From NCBI RefSeq assembly GCF_032399705.1, contig NZ_CP135922.1, positions 1,550,001-1,614,000 of the forward strand: a stretch of 64,000 bases of DNA. The letters run 5' to 3'. The position numbers were made by a program, and so were the translations under genes. This document shows positions 55,135 through 64,000 of this stretch, piece after piece (positions within the stretch are counted from its first letter, which is position 1; every line of letters starts with the position of its first letter). The notes below the pieces were generated by a model, which was not told the DNA's origin, did not search any database, and saw nothing but the letters and a program-made list of their open reading frames with translations. The stretch comes from Paenibacillus sp. BIC5C1 (lineage in GTDB: Bacteria; Bacillota; Bacilli; Paenibacillales; Paenibacillaceae).

Positions 55135-55928
55135 GGCGGCTATTAATAGGACTGACGTTTGCGGTGTTCATTGTACTGCTGATCATCCCGCTTGGACGTA
55201 TTTTTATTGGTGCATTTGAAGATGGGGCAGGAGGATTCCTGGATGGGCTGTTGCGCCCCGAAGCGCTGCATGCCTTGATGATGACAGGGCTTGTTGTGCT
55301 TGTTGTCACACTGTTAAATACATTGTTTGGTGTAATGATGGCCATCTATCTGGTTCGCGCCGGATGGCTGAGTGACCGGGTGAAAGGGCTGCTGAACAGC
55401 ATTGTGGATCTGCCCTATGCCGTATCGCCAGTCATTGGCGGATTGATGATTGTACTACTGCTGGGTCCCAATAGCATTATGGGTGCTTTTTTTGAAGGCA
55501 TTGGATTTAATGTGGTGTATGCCTTCCCTGGCATGGTCATTGCAACGTTGTTTGTCACCTTTCCACTGATGGTTCGAGAGGTGATGCCTGTCTTGCAGGA
55601 GCTTGGATCTCAGCAGGAAGAGGCTGCGTCAACGCTTGGTGCATATGGCTGGAGAACGTTTTGGAGTGTTACCTGGCCTTCCATACGCTGGGCAGTTGTG
55701 TACGGTCTTGTGTTGACGGTTGCACGCTCGCTTGGGGAATTCGGTGCAGTGCTGGTTGTATCGGGTAACATTATGAACAAAACGCAGACGGCTACAACGC
55801 TTGTATATCAGGATGTAGAGAATTTTAACGTTGCTGCCGCAAATGGTGTGGCATTGGTACTGGTTACCTTTTCTGTCGGACTGCTGCTTATGATGGAATG
55901 GGCCAAGAAGCGAAAGGAAGTGCATTGA
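55131..55928 (+). CDS. cysW: sulfate/thiosulfate ABC transporter permease CysW
   Basis: 265 residues, about six membrane segments and EAA loop (EEAASTLGAYGWRTFWSVTW). Partner of CysT. Starts in an ATGA overlap with cysT and is one base from cysA. Confidence 0.95.
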   Translation: MRRLLIGLTFAVFIVLLIIPLGRIFIGAFEDGAGGFLDGLLRPEALHALMMTGLVVLVVTLLNTLFGVMMAIYLVRAGWLSDRVKGLLNSIVDLPYAVSPVIGGLMIVLLLGPNSIMGAFFEGIGFNVVYAFPGMVIATLFVTFPLMVREVMPVLQELGSQQEEAASTLGAYGWRTFWSVTWPSIRWAVVYGLVLTVARSLGEFGAVLVVSGNIMNKTQTATTLVYQDVENFNVAAANGVALVLVTFSVGLLLMMEWAKKRKEVH

Positions 55929-55929
55929 G

Positions 55930-56994
55930 ATGCATGTGGAAGTCCGTGATCTGAATAAACATTTCGGTGATTTTCATGCGGTAAAAGATGTCTCGTTCGA
56001 TATTGCCAAAGGCCATCTGATCGGTTTGCTGGGGCCCAGCGGAGGTGGGAAAACGTCCATTCTGCGTATGCTGGCAGGGCTGGAGAATCCGGGTTCCGGA
56101 GAGATTCGTTTTCACGGAAAGGTCGTAAACCATCTGCCTCCGCAGGAGCGGGGAATCGGATTTGTATTTCAGAACTATGCCTTGTTCAAACATATGACGG
56201 TATTTGATAATATCGCCTTTGGACTCAAGGTAAAAAAGGCCCCCAAAGCCCAGATCCGTGATCGGGTCATGGAGTTGGTGGAATTGACAGGGTTGAAAGG
56301 TTTCGAACAGCGTTATCCACATCAGTTGTCTGGTGGACAGCGGCAGCGTGTCGCTTTTGCCAGAGCATTGGCCCCAGAGCCCCAGCTGCTGCTGCTGGAT
56401 GAACCGTTCGCCGCGATTGATGCCAAGATCCGTCAGGAATTGCGTTCGTGGTTGAGAGAACTGATTGAACGGGTGGGCATCACTTCGATTTTTGTAACCC
56501 ATGACCAGGATGAAGCAATTGAAGTTGCCGACGAAATTATGATTATCAGCCAAGGACGGTTGGAGCAAAAGGGCACACCTTGGGATATTTACAAAAATCC
56601 AGAGACCCCTTTTGTTGCTACATTTATAGGGGAATCTACCGTCGTGGAGGATGCTTCACAGCTCAAGGGCTTCGAACATGCGGTGGAAGGGGAGCGCACC
56701 CGTGCGCTGATCCGGCCTGAGTATATCGAAATCGGTTTGAAGAACGAGTTTAGCATGCTATCCGCTACTGAAAAGGGTATCGTCAAACACCTTCATTTCC
56801 GCGGAAGTGAATGGATGGTGGAAGTGGAAGTTGAGGGCCATAAACTCATTACGTACCGTTCACTGGAGAAAACAACGCTGCAAGTCGGCCAACAGATCCG
56901 GGTACTCGTGCATCGGGCATATCTGTTCAATGATACCCATAGCTGGGTTGTGGAGAACCGATTGAAGGAAGATCCAATGCCGGTCATCATCTAA
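55930..56994 (+). CDS. cysA: sulfate/thiosulfate ABC transporter ATPase CysA
   Basis: 354 residues. Walker A GPSGGGKTS, signature LSGGQRQRVAFARAL, Walker B LLLLDEPFAAID, His loop FVTHDQDEA. A TOBE-like C-terminal domain (about 240-345) follows. It powers sulfate import through CysT and CysW. Confidence 0.96.
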   Translation: MHVEVRDLNKHFGDFHAVKDVSFDIAKGHLIGLLGPSGGGKTSILRMLAGLENPGSGEIRFHGKVVNHLPPQERGIGFVFQNYALFKHMTVFDNIAFGLKVKKAPKAQIRDRVMELVELTGLKGFEQRYPHQLSGGQRQRVAFARALAPEPQLLLLDEPFAAIDAKIRQELRSWLRELIERVGITSIFVTHDQDEAIEVADEIMIISQGRLEQKGTPWDIYKNPETPFVATFIGESTVVEDASQLKGFEHAVEGERTRALIRPEYIEIGLKNEFSMLSATEKGIVKHLHFRGSEWMVEVEVEGHKLITYRSLEKTTLQVGQQIRVLVHRAYLFNDTHSWVVENRLKEDPMPVII

Positions 56995-57048
56995 CTGAAG
57001 ATCACTTGCTTCAGAAATGTTCTAGAATTTTGGAGAGAGGTGCTGCCC

Positions 57049-58110
57049 ATGCAGACGATGAAGAAGAAAATCAACCCTTTATACGTTGTCCTCATGCTTC
57101 TGCTCGTCTGCATGACCGTTGGATGTAGCAAGCAGGAGGATGCAAGCGGACAGAACGGAACCTCGACAGACGACCAATCCAATACATTGGTTATCGGTGC
57201 TTACAGTGTAGCCAAAGACGCCGTCGGAGAGTTATTGCCCAAGTTCCAGGCGGAATGGAAAGCCAAGACTGGACAGACGGTTCACTTTCAAGAATCTTAT
57301 GAAGCCTCAGGGACACAAGCAAGAGCCATTGTTGGTGGATTCGAAGCTGATGTTGCGCTTTTGGCGATGGAAAGTGATATCGACAAGCTGGTCAAAGCTG
57401 ATCTGGTCAGCTCCAACTGGAAACAGGCACCAAATGATGGCATGATCACTCGCTCGATCGTTGTTCTCGGTACAAGAGCAGGCAATCCGCTGGGTATTCG
57501 CGATTTTGAAGATTTGACCAAGCCGGGGGTTAAGGTGCTGTATCCTAATCCCAAGACGTCAGGCGGAGCGCAGTGGGACATTAATGCCATCTATGGTGCA
57601 GGGTTGAAGTTGTCTGAGGCGCAAGGGAAGAAAGATCCTGCCGTGGCTAAAGCTTTTCTGGAAAAAGTACATGAGAATGTCGAGTCACTGGATAAGAGTG
57701 GCCGTTCCTCCATGGCGGCTTTCGAATATGGCGTGGGTGATGTTATCGTCACATATGAAAATGAATTGCTTGCCCGGATTGCGAAGGGTGTAAATTACGA
57801 CATTGTGGTTCCCAAAAACACAATCCTGATTGAGAATCCGGCGGTTGTCGTGGACAAATATGCGGATAAGCATGGCAATCGTGAATTGGCGGAGGCTTTT
57901 GTAGCCTATCTAAGTACGCCGGAAGCACAGCGCATTTTTGCCAAGCACGGTTTCCGTTCGGTAGACCCTGAAGTGTTTGCAGAGACGAAGTCCTCGTTCC
58001 CAACGCCTGAAGGTCTGTTCGATATTAACTACCTCGGTGGATGGGACAAAGTACGCAGTACACTGTATTCCAAACGAGGCGTATGGTACCAGGTGTTGGC
58101 CGGGTTGTAG
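57049..58110 (+). CDS. sulfate ABC transporter substrate-binding lipoprotein
   Basis: 353 residues from the ATG at 57049, eight bases after GAGAGG. Lipobox VGC (Cys26). Sbp/CysP motifs: SYEASGTQARAIVGG, PNPKTSGGAQWDINAIYGAG, KHGNRELAEAFVAYLSTPEA. It binds sulfate outside the cell. Unusually it is the last, not the first, gene of the operon. Confidence 0.94.
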   Translation: MQTMKKKINPLYVVLMLLLVCMTVGCSKQEDASGQNGTSTDDQSNTLVIGAYSVAKDAVGELLPKFQAEWKAKTGQTVHFQESYEASGTQARAIVGGFEADVALLAMESDIDKLVKADLVSSNWKQAPNDGMITRSIVVLGTRAGNPLGIRDFEDLTKPGVKVLYPNPKTSGGAQWDINAIYGAGLKLSEAQGKKDPAVAKAFLEKVHENVESLDKSGRSSMAAFEYGVGDVIVTYENELLARIAKGVNYDIVVPKNTILIENPAVVVDKYADKHGNRELAEAFVAYLSTPEAQRIFAKHGFRSVDPEVFAETKSSFPTPEGLFDINYLGGWDKVRSTLYSKRGVWYQVLAGL

Positions 58111-58163
58111 GATCGTACGAGCTTCATCTTGGTATTGAATATCAGGAGATTAATTGTCATTCA

Positions 58164-58203
58164 AACCTTCATTTCACGATACAACGTGATCTGGAGGTTT
58201 TTT
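58164..58203 (+). terminator. terminator of the sulfate transporter operon
   Basis: AACCTTCATTTCACG pairs 13 of 15 with CGTGATCTGGAGGTT around ATACAA, then a T run. Confidence 0.7.
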
Positions 58204-58263
58204 GCATTGATAGGTAATAATGTTATTTCATTTAAACCCGATAGGTTAAGTTGGAAAAAATCG

Positions 58264-58292
58264 TTGCAATTTGTCGAATCCTTGCCTATACT
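58264..58292 (+). promoter_or_regulatory. promoter of the oligopeptide transporter operon
   Basis: TTGCAA (58264-58269), 17-bp spacer, TATACT (58287-58292), 42 bases before the start codon. Confidence 0.7.
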
Positions 58293-58333
58293 ATCTAACA
58301 GAACGTTAAATTACAGCGAGGGGAAATATCATA

Positions 58334-59941
58334 ATGAAATCGAAAAAAATGTGGCTGTCATTGATGCTGGTTCTGGTTGTAGCAATCATGAGTGCATGCG
58401 GAAGCAGCGGTGACGGAACAAGTTCTTCGTCTAATAACGCAGAAAATACAGCGACAACGGATGATGGGCAACCGAAAGACGGAGGAAGCATCATTATTGC
58501 TGTTCAGGATGATCCTAAAGTGATGAATCCGATCTATGCGGGTGACCGTGTAACGTTGACGATTGATCAATCCTTATATGCTCCACTGTTCAATGTGAAT
58601 GATGGTAAAAAAACGTATGTTCTCGCAGAAAGCGACAGCTTCTCTGATGATCACCTGACGTATACATTGAAGCTGAAAGACGGCCTGAAATGGCATGACG
58701 GACAGCCTCTGACAGCGGATGATATTGTGTTCACAATGGATAGCATCCTTGATGAGAAACAGCACAGTTCTTCCCGTAGTCAGTATGTTTTTGATGGCAA
58801 ACCGGTAAAAGTAACCAAGGTCGATGACCTGACGGTGGAATTCAAATTGCCGGAAGTATCTGCTGCTTTTGAAGGAGCATTGGTTTCTTTCTCGCCAATC
58901 CCTAAACACATTTTCGAAGGCGAAGCCGATATTGAGAAAAGCGACAAAAACAACAACCCGATCGGTTCCGGTCCGTTCAAGTTCAAGGAATATCGTCCGG
59001 GCGAATACGTAACACTGGAACGTTTTGATGACTACTTTGCTGGCAAAGCTCATCTGGATAGCGTGACGTATCGTGTAGCGAAAGACCCAAATGCAGCGAA
59101 CCTGGCTTTGCAAAACGGCGAGATTCAAATGCGTATGGTCGACACACAGGATTACAACAAATTGAATGACACAGGCAAATTCAACATGCTGACTTACCCG
59201 GAAGGCCGCTTGCAATACATGGTGTTCAACCTGAACGTGCCTTCAATGCAAAAGAAAGAAGTTCGTCAAGCGATTGCTTATGCTTTGGATAAAAATGAAC
59301 TGATCACTGCTTCGTATTCCTCAGCTGATTTTGCTGAACCGGCTCCGTCGATTCTGACACCGGACACGCTGTACCAAACGAATGATGTTGAGAAATACGA
59401 CTACAACGTGGAAAAAGCAAAACAATTGCTGGCTGATGCAGGCGTAAGCAATCTGAAATTGCGTCTTGCTTACACAAACACCAACAAACCACAAACAAGC
59501 CAAGCGCTGTACATTCAGCAAAAGCTGAAAGACGTGGGCATTGAAGTGGAATTGCTGCCGATGGATGGAACGGCTTATGGTAACCGTACATTGGACATGA
59601 ACAATACAGACTTTGAATTGTCCTTTGGTGGATACATCATGGGTTATGAGCCGGATGCTTACAAATCTCTCTTCTTGAGTGATGCGGCATACAACTACTC
59701 TCATTACAAAAATGCAGATTTCGACAAGCTGTGGAATGAAGCAGCCGTTCAAATTGACGAAACGAAACGTGGCGATTTGTACAAACAAATCCAACAAACT
59801 GTAGCAAACGAAATGACGGTATACCCAATTGCCTACACGAAAGCTGTGGTGGCTGTAGATAACACGTATGGCGGCGTTGAAGATGCAAATCCGAAACCAG
59901 TCGTTATGCTTGAAGATCTGTCCAAAATCTATAAAAAATAA
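58334..59941 (+). CDS. oligopeptide/dipeptide ABC transporter substrate-binding lipoprotein
   Basis: 535 residues. Lipobox MSAC (Cys22), Ser/Asn linker, then SBP_bac_5 domain (LKLKDGLKWHDGQPLTADD, GTAYGNRTLDMNNTDFELSF). It captures peptides outside the membrane for the permeases downstream. First gene of an operon of five genes. Confidence 0.94.
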   Translation: MKSKKMWLSLMLVLVVAIMSACGSSGDGTSSSSNNAENTATTDDGQPKDGGSIIIAVQDDPKVMNPIYAGDRVTLTIDQSLYAPLFNVNDGKKTYVLAESDSFSDDHLTYTLKLKDGLKWHDGQPLTADDIVFTMDSILDEKQHSSSRSQYVFDGKPVKVTKVDDLTVEFKLPEVSAAFEGALVSFSPIPKHIFEGEADIEKSDKNNNPIGSGPFKFKEYRPGEYVTLERFDDYFAGKAHLDSVTYRVAKDPNAANLALQNGEIQMRMVDTQDYNKLNDTGKFNMLTYPEGRLQYMVFNLNVPSMQKKEVRQAIAYALDKNELITASYSSADFAEPAPSILTPDTLYQTNDVEKYDYNVEKAKQLLADAGVSNLKLRLAYTNTNKPQTSQALYIQQKLKDVGIEVELLPMDGTAYGNRTLDMNNTDFELSFGGYIMGYEPDAYKSLFLSDAAYNYSHYKNADFDKLWNEAAVQIDETKRGDLYKQIQQTVANEMTVYPIAYTKAVVAVDNTYGGVEDANPKPVVMLEDLSKIYKK

Positions 59942-59954
59942 GTTACAAGCCAAT

Positions 59955-59978
59955 AACGCCGGCCGCGAGGCCGGCGTT
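59955..59978 (+). other. GNRA-capped hairpin between binding protein and permease genes
   Basis: AACGCCGGCC pairs perfectly with GGCCGGCGTT around a GCGA tetraloop. No T run follows, and the next gene's ribosome site begins 6 bases later. Typical of mRNA processing that favours the binding-protein message. Confidence 0.65.
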
Positions 59979-59995
59979 GATTCGGAGGTGCCCTT

Positions 59996-60946
59996 GTGAA
60001 CAACTATATTGTCCGGAGGATCGCACAAGCGATCCCTCTTCTTTTTGTAATCTCCATCGTATCGTTCACCTTGATCAAGCTGGCGCCGGGCGATCCGGTG
60101 CTTTCCTTTGTTACCCCGAATATGGGGGCAGAAGATGTGGAGCGTATTCGGCAAAACCTCGGACTTGATCAACCGATGTACGTGCAATATTTCGTATGGC
60201 TCAAAAATGTACTGTCTGGCGACCTTGGTTATTCATTGGTAAACCATCGCCCGGTTGCCGAAATGATTATTGAACGATTGCCCGCTACGTTTGGATTGAT
60301 GGGGGCATCGCTATTGTTGTCTTTGCTGATCTCCATTCCGCTGAGCATGATTGCGGGTTCGCGTCAGAACAGTCTGTTTGACCGTGGACTCAGCTTAATC
60401 TCGTATATCGGGATATCGATTCCTAGCTTCTGGTTCGGTATGATGCTGATCTATTTCTTTGCAGTAGAGCTGCACTGGTTACCAAGCATGGGTATGCGAA
60501 CGGTAGGTATGGACTCCGCTTGGGATATAATCAAACACGGCATTTTGCCATGTACCGTATTGACCTTCATGAACGTATCCGTGTACATGCGGTATATTCG
60601 TTCGAATACGATCAGTCAACTGGAAGAGGACTATGTTCAAATTCAGTATGCCTATGGCGCAACCAAAGGAACGGTACTGCTTCGTCACGTGCTCAAAAAT
60701 GTACTGCTGCCTGTAATCACCATTCTCGGCATGTCTTTGCCAGAGCTGATTGCGGGAGCGTTTATTACGGAGTCCGTTTTCTCATGGCCGGGAATGGGAT
60801 CTCTCGGGATCTCGGCGGTTCATGGTCTGGATTATCCGATTATTATGGGCATTACGATGATGTCCTCTGTGCTGCTGGTCGTCGGAAACCTGGTAGCTGA
60901 TATCTTATATGGCGTGGTAGATCCACGAATCAAGACAACGGGGTGA
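59996..60946 (+). CDS. oligopeptide ABC transporter permease (OppB/DppB type)
   Basis: 316 residues from a GTG after CGGAGGTG. Six membrane segments with the permease EAA loop (EEDYVQIQYAYGATKGTVLL). Forms the channel with the next gene. Confidence 0.93.
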   Translation: MNNYIVRRIAQAIPLLFVISIVSFTLIKLAPGDPVLSFVTPNMGAEDVERIRQNLGLDQPMYVQYFVWLKNVLSGDLGYSLVNHRPVAEMIIERLPATFGLMGASLLLSLLISIPLSMIAGSRQNSLFDRGLSLISYIGISIPSFWFGMMLIYFFAVELHWLPSMGMRTVGMDSAWDIIKHGILPCTVLTFMNVSVYMRYIRSNTISQLEEDYVQIQYAYGATKGTVLLRHVLKNVLLPVITILGMSLPELIAGAFITESVFSWPGMGSLGISAVHGLDYPIIMGITMMSSVLLVVGNLVADILYGVVDPRIKTTG

Positions 60947-60953
60947 GACAAAC

Positions 60954-61799
60954 ATGAATTCAATGCGCTGGCGTAATTTACGGACGCAGTTCCGACAGCA
61001 GAAACTGGGCCTTGCGGCTGTCATCATATTGGGCATCTTTGTGCTCGCATCCCTGTTTGCGTTTCTGTCCCCACATGATCCTAATGAAATTGTAGTGATG
61101 GAGCGGCTTCAACAGCCAAGTGCAGATCACTGGTTTGGTACGGACGATTACGGACGGGATTATTTGGCTCGGGCGTTGTACGGAGGACGAGTGTCTCTCG
61201 CCGTAGGTTTTTTGTCGATGGCAATCGCCGTTATTGTGGGAACACTTGTAGGTACGGTTAGTGGTTATTTTGGCGGCTGGGTAGATAATACGTTGATGCG
61301 TATTGTTGATGTGCTCATGTCGATTCCATCCTTCTTTCTGATGCTGATCCTGAACGCATATCTTAAGCCTGGGATCGGTACGATTATTGTCATTATCGGG
61401 GTGCTGAGCTGGATGAATATAGCCCGGATTGTCAGGGCTGAGGCGATGTCGGTCAAGCAGCGGGAATACGTACTTTATGCACGAGTATCGGGTCAAAAGC
61501 CTGGTCGGATCATCATGAAGCACATTATTCCCAACATTATTCCAACCATTATTGTCGCTGCAACCATCAACATCGCAAGTGCGATTCTGATGGAATCATC
61601 GCTAAGCTTCCTCGGACTGGGTGTTAAACAGCCAAACTCTTCTTGGGGCAGTATGTTGAATGACGCACAGGGCTTTATTAGTGAAGCGCCATATATGGCG
61701 ATCTTCCCGGGATTGTTTATTTTGCTGACGGTGCTGTCGTTTAACTTCCTGGGAGATGTGTTCCGCGTAGCCTTCGAGCCTAAAGCGAACAAGCGATAG
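60954..61799 (+). CDS. oligopeptide ABC transporter permease (OppC/DppC type)
   Basis: 281 residues. N-terminal OppC segment (HDPNEIVVMERLQQPSADHW, GTDDYGRDYLARALYGGR) and EAA loop (AEAMSVKQREYVLYARVSGQ). Six membrane segments. Partner of the OppB-type permease. Confidence 0.93.
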   Translation: MNSMRWRNLRTQFRQQKLGLAAVIILGIFVLASLFAFLSPHDPNEIVVMERLQQPSADHWFGTDDYGRDYLARALYGGRVSLAVGFLSMAIAVIVGTLVGTVSGYFGGWVDNTLMRIVDVLMSIPSFFLMLILNAYLKPGIGTIIVIIGVLSWMNIARIVRAEAMSVKQREYVLYARVSGQKPGRIIMKHIIPNIIPTIIVAATINIASAILMESSLSFLGLGVKQPNSSWGSMLNDAQGFISEAPYMAIFPGLFILLTVLSFNFLGDVFRVAFEPKANKR

Positions 61800-61904
61800 A
61801 TAATTGAAGTTGAGTTGATCACGTAGTGTTCCAGTATGTAATTAATCCTTTTAACTTATATATTAAAAAACCCATATTATGTAAACAGCGGGGTGAATAC
61901 AACA

Positions 61905-62930
61905 ATGACAGATTTATTATCGGTCAAACAACTGAAAACGTCCTTTGCAACCCGGGAAGGTGAGGTACAGTCCGTCCGGGGTGTGAGTTTTACGTTAAAA
62001 GAAGGCGAAGTGGTTGGACTGGTCGGCGAGTCCGGCAGTGGAAAAAGTGTAACTGCCCGTTCGCTGATTCGGCTGATCCAGTCGCCAGGCCGGATTACGG
62101 ATGGTCAGATTCTGTTCCGCGGAGAGGATCTGCTGACCAAGTCGGACAATGAACTGCGCAAAATCCGGGGCAACCGCATCTCGATGATTTTCCAGGACCC
62201 GATGACATCACTTAATCCAGTCGTTCGTGTAGGCAAACAGATGACAGAGGTCATTCGTCGTCACCGGAAAATGGACAAGTTGGCTGCACGCAAGGAAGCA
62301 ATTGAGTTGCTGCGACAAGTGGGCATTCCTTCCCCGGAAGAACGAATTGATCAATACCCACATGAGTTTAGCGGGGGCATGAGACAGCGGGTAATGATCG
62401 CCATGGCCTTGTCCTGCAAGCCGGAGTTATTGATAGCGGATGAACCGACGACAGCGCTGGATGTGACCATTCAGGCACAGATTTTGCAGCTGATGCAAGG
62501 ACTGAAAGAGTCTACGCAGACGTCCATTCTGATGATTACGCATGACCTTGGTGTTGTTGCTCAGGTCTGTACCCGAGTGATCGTGATGTACGGTGGACTT
62601 ATTATGGAAGAGGGACCAGTGGAGCGAATTTTCGCTCATCCGCAGCATCCGTATACTCAGGGATTGCTGCGCTCCATTCCGAAGCACGGCGAGGAAGGTG
62701 GACGCCAGCGGCTGGCAACCATTGAAGGTACACTGCCCAATCTGCTTCATCCACCAACTGGATGTCCGTTTATGGAACGTTGCCCACACGCCATGGAAGT
62801 ATGCAAACAGATGCCTGCGTATACCGAGACTGCACCTGGTCATCGAGCGCTATGCTGGTTGCTGGACGATGAGGGTCGGGAACAACAACAAGTACAAACA
62901 GGAGCATCGTCAGAGGAGGTGGGGCAATGA
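61905..62930 (+). CDS. oligopeptide ABC transporter ATPase (OppD/DppD type)
   Basis: 341 residues from the ATG at 61905. Walker [11 protein letters not shown], signature [15 protein letters not shown], Walker [14 protein letters not shown]-terminal oligopeptide-type tail with [14 protein letters not shown], which in relatives can bind an iron-sulfur cluster. Overlaps the next gene by four bases. Confidence 0.93.
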   Translation: MTDLLSVKQLKTSFATREGEVQSVRGVSFTLKEGEVVGLVGESGSGKSVTARSLIRLIQSPGRITDGQILFRGEDLLTKSDNELRKIRGNRISMIFQDPMTSLNPVVRVGKQMTEVIRRHRKMDKLAARKEAIELLRQVGIPSPEERIDQYPHEFSGGMRQRVMIAMALSCKPELLIADEPTTALDVTIQAQILQLMQGLKESTQTSILMITHDLGVVAQVCTRVIVMYGGLIMEEGPVERIFAHPQHPYTQGLLRSIPKHGEEGGRQRLATIEGTLPNLLHPPTGCPFMERCPHAMEVCKQMPAYTETAPGHRALCWLLDDEGREQQQVQTGASSEEVGQ

Positions 62931-63862
62931 GTACAGGGACCGATCAGCGTGAAGTGCTGCTGGACGTGCGTGGCCTGAAAAAACATTTTCCGGTACGTGG
63001 TGCTGGCAAAGGCAAAGACGTCGTGAAAGCCGTGGATAACGTCAGTTTTCATATTCACAAAGGAGAAACGTTTGGACTGGTCGGTGAATCCGGCTGTGGC
63101 AAATCAACGACTGGACGAAGCATCGTAAGACTTTATGATGTGACGGACGGAAGCATTATGTTTGGCGGACAGGACGTTGCGAAGATGAATGAACGCCAGT
63201 TGAAGCCATTTCGCAAACGGATGCAGACGATTTTTCAGGACCCCTATTCTTCACTAAATCCGGGTATGAATGTCCTGCAGATTATTAGTGAACCGATGGA
63301 AATTCATAATTATGCTTCCAAGGCAGAGATGAAGGGGCGAGCGCTTGACCTGATGAACCGTGTGGGTCTGAAGCCAGAGCATGCGGAGCGTTATCCACAT
63401 GAATTCAGTGGGGGGCAGCGTCAGCGGATTAGTATTGCCCGTGCATTATCGGTGAACCCGGAGTTCATTTTGTGTGATGAGCCGTTATCCGCTCTGGATG
63501 TGTCCGTACAGGCACAGGTGGTCAATATGCTTGAAGATTTGCAGGCAGAGCTGGGACTGACCTATTTGTTCATTGCCCATGATCTGTCCATGGTACGTCA
63601 CATCTCGAACCGAATCGGTGTGATGTATCGCGGTAAGCTGGTGGAAGTAGCACCAACAGAAGAACTGTACCGTAATCCGGTACATCCGTATACCCAGGCA
63701 CTGCTGGCGGCAATTCCTGTACCTGATCCAACGGTGCGGAACGTGATGCCGCCGATCTACAGTGGAGATACCAACCCATCCGCTCGAGGACGGGATGAAG
63801 AACCGGAGTGGATGGAAGTTTCACCAGGACACTTTGTATCCGGCTATCGAGACAGGATATAA
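62927..63862 (+). CDS. oligopeptide ABC transporter ATPase (OppF/DppF type)
   Basis: 311 residues. Walker A GESGCGKSTT, signature FSGGQRQRISIARAL, Walker B FILCDEPLSALD. Paired with OppD-type protein. The last gene of the transport operon seen here, unless the next gene is co-transcribed. Confidence 0.93.
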   Translation: MSTGTDQREVLLDVRGLKKHFPVRGAGKGKDVVKAVDNVSFHIHKGETFGLVGESGCGKSTTGRSIVRLYDVTDGSIMFGGQDVAKMNERQLKPFRKRMQTIFQDPYSSLNPGMNVLQIISEPMEIHNYASKAEMKGRALDLMNRVGLKPEHAERYPHEFSGGQRQRISIARALSVNPEFILCDEPLSALDVSVQAQVVNMLEDLQAELGLTYLFIAHDLSMVRHISNRIGVMYRGKLVEVAPTEELYRNPVHPYTQALLAAIPVPDPTVRNVMPPIYSGDTNPSARGRDEEPEWMEVSPGHFVSGYRDRI

Positions 63863-63918
63863 TGGATTAGAAATATCAATGGAATAATGATATATAGTGA
63901 CAGGAAGGTGTGAGTTGG

Positions 63919-64000
63919 ATGAGCACTGAGGTTAAGTTGTCCCAAAATACAGCCATTCGGTTGGAACAGGCTCGTGGCAAAGGCATGTCGGATGCAGCTT
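63919..64000 (+). CDS. unknown protein (N-terminal part)
   Basis: ATG at 63919, eight bases after AAGGTG. The visible start is MSTEVKLSQNTAIRLEQARG. It continues past the window edge, so no family can be named. The position suggests a peptidase or other peptide-metabolism gene, which is only an inference. Confidence 0.6.
   Translation, partial: MSTEVKLSQNTAIRLEQARGKGMSDAA

Noticed and set aside
1-64000. CRISPR arrays, rRNA genes or complete insertion sequences
   Set aside because: No regular direct repeats with spacers, no rRNA core sequences and no transposase gene were seen.

Overview
The window reads as a chromosomal segment of a Gram-positive, spore-forming member of the Paenibacillaceae, most likely Paenibacillus. 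This rests on strong GGAGG ribosome sites with frequent TTG/GTG starts, lipoprotein signal peptides, a cmpA cortex-morphogenesis gene beside tex and a sprT-like gene, a ydaO-type c-di-AMP riboswitch, TGTNA-N7-TNACA (GlnR/TnrA-type) boxes, and a Tad pilus locus with no outer-membrane secretin. There is no rRNA, CRISPR array or intact insertion sequence. The gene content is mostly core metabolism with an accessory surface-pilus locus. || Layout. 1-4.7 kb: end of a GH36 alpha-galactosidase, tex, cmpA (short, antisense), a hypothetical gene and a SprT-like gene. 4.8-10 kb: two tRNA clusters (Asn, Ser; Glu, Lys, Leu) around an ArsR-type regulator, a flavin reductase, MgtC and a DeoR/HAD pair. 10-15.4 kb: urease cluster ureABCFGD on the minus strand. 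15.6-20.5 kb: divergent urea transporter urtABCDE, with a GlnR/TnrA-type box facing each operon. 20.5-22.4 kb: PAS protein, small HTH protein and a second, orphan ureF-like gene with its own box. 22.8-32 kb: duplicate tRNA-Leu, glutathione peroxidase, c-di-AMP riboswitch with a short Rossmann-like gene, HAD, mntH, ohr, small zinc-ribbon and DCC proteins, a lipoprotein, a ~770-bp stretch without a convincing gene, a VOC protein and a small secreted protein. 32.3-43.2 kb: Tad/Flp pilus operon whose prepilin peptidase is frameshifted at a G run. 43-53.4 kb: epimerase, DUF2621, endonuclease IV, purU, YqhR-like, tkt, ppnP, pgi, YigZ and TetR. 53.5-58.1 kb: YjbQ and a sulfate ABC transporter. 58.3-64 kb: an oligopeptide ABC transporter and the start of one more gene. 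|| How the parts work together. Urea import (Urt) and hydrolysis (Ure) form one nitrogen-scavenging module under probable GlnR/TnrA control. No ureE is present; the UreG protein instead has a His-rich C-terminus, and the second ureF lacks the usual C-terminal tail. The Tad locus makes an assembly ATPase, two platform proteins, one Flp pilin and two TadE-like pseudopilins, all three with G|xxxxE cleavage motifs, yet the one peptidase gene that should cut them is split between its two catalytic aspartates. A c-di-AMP riboswitch controls a protein that looks like an RCK_N (KtrA-type) domain alone. These three points are the most interesting in the window.
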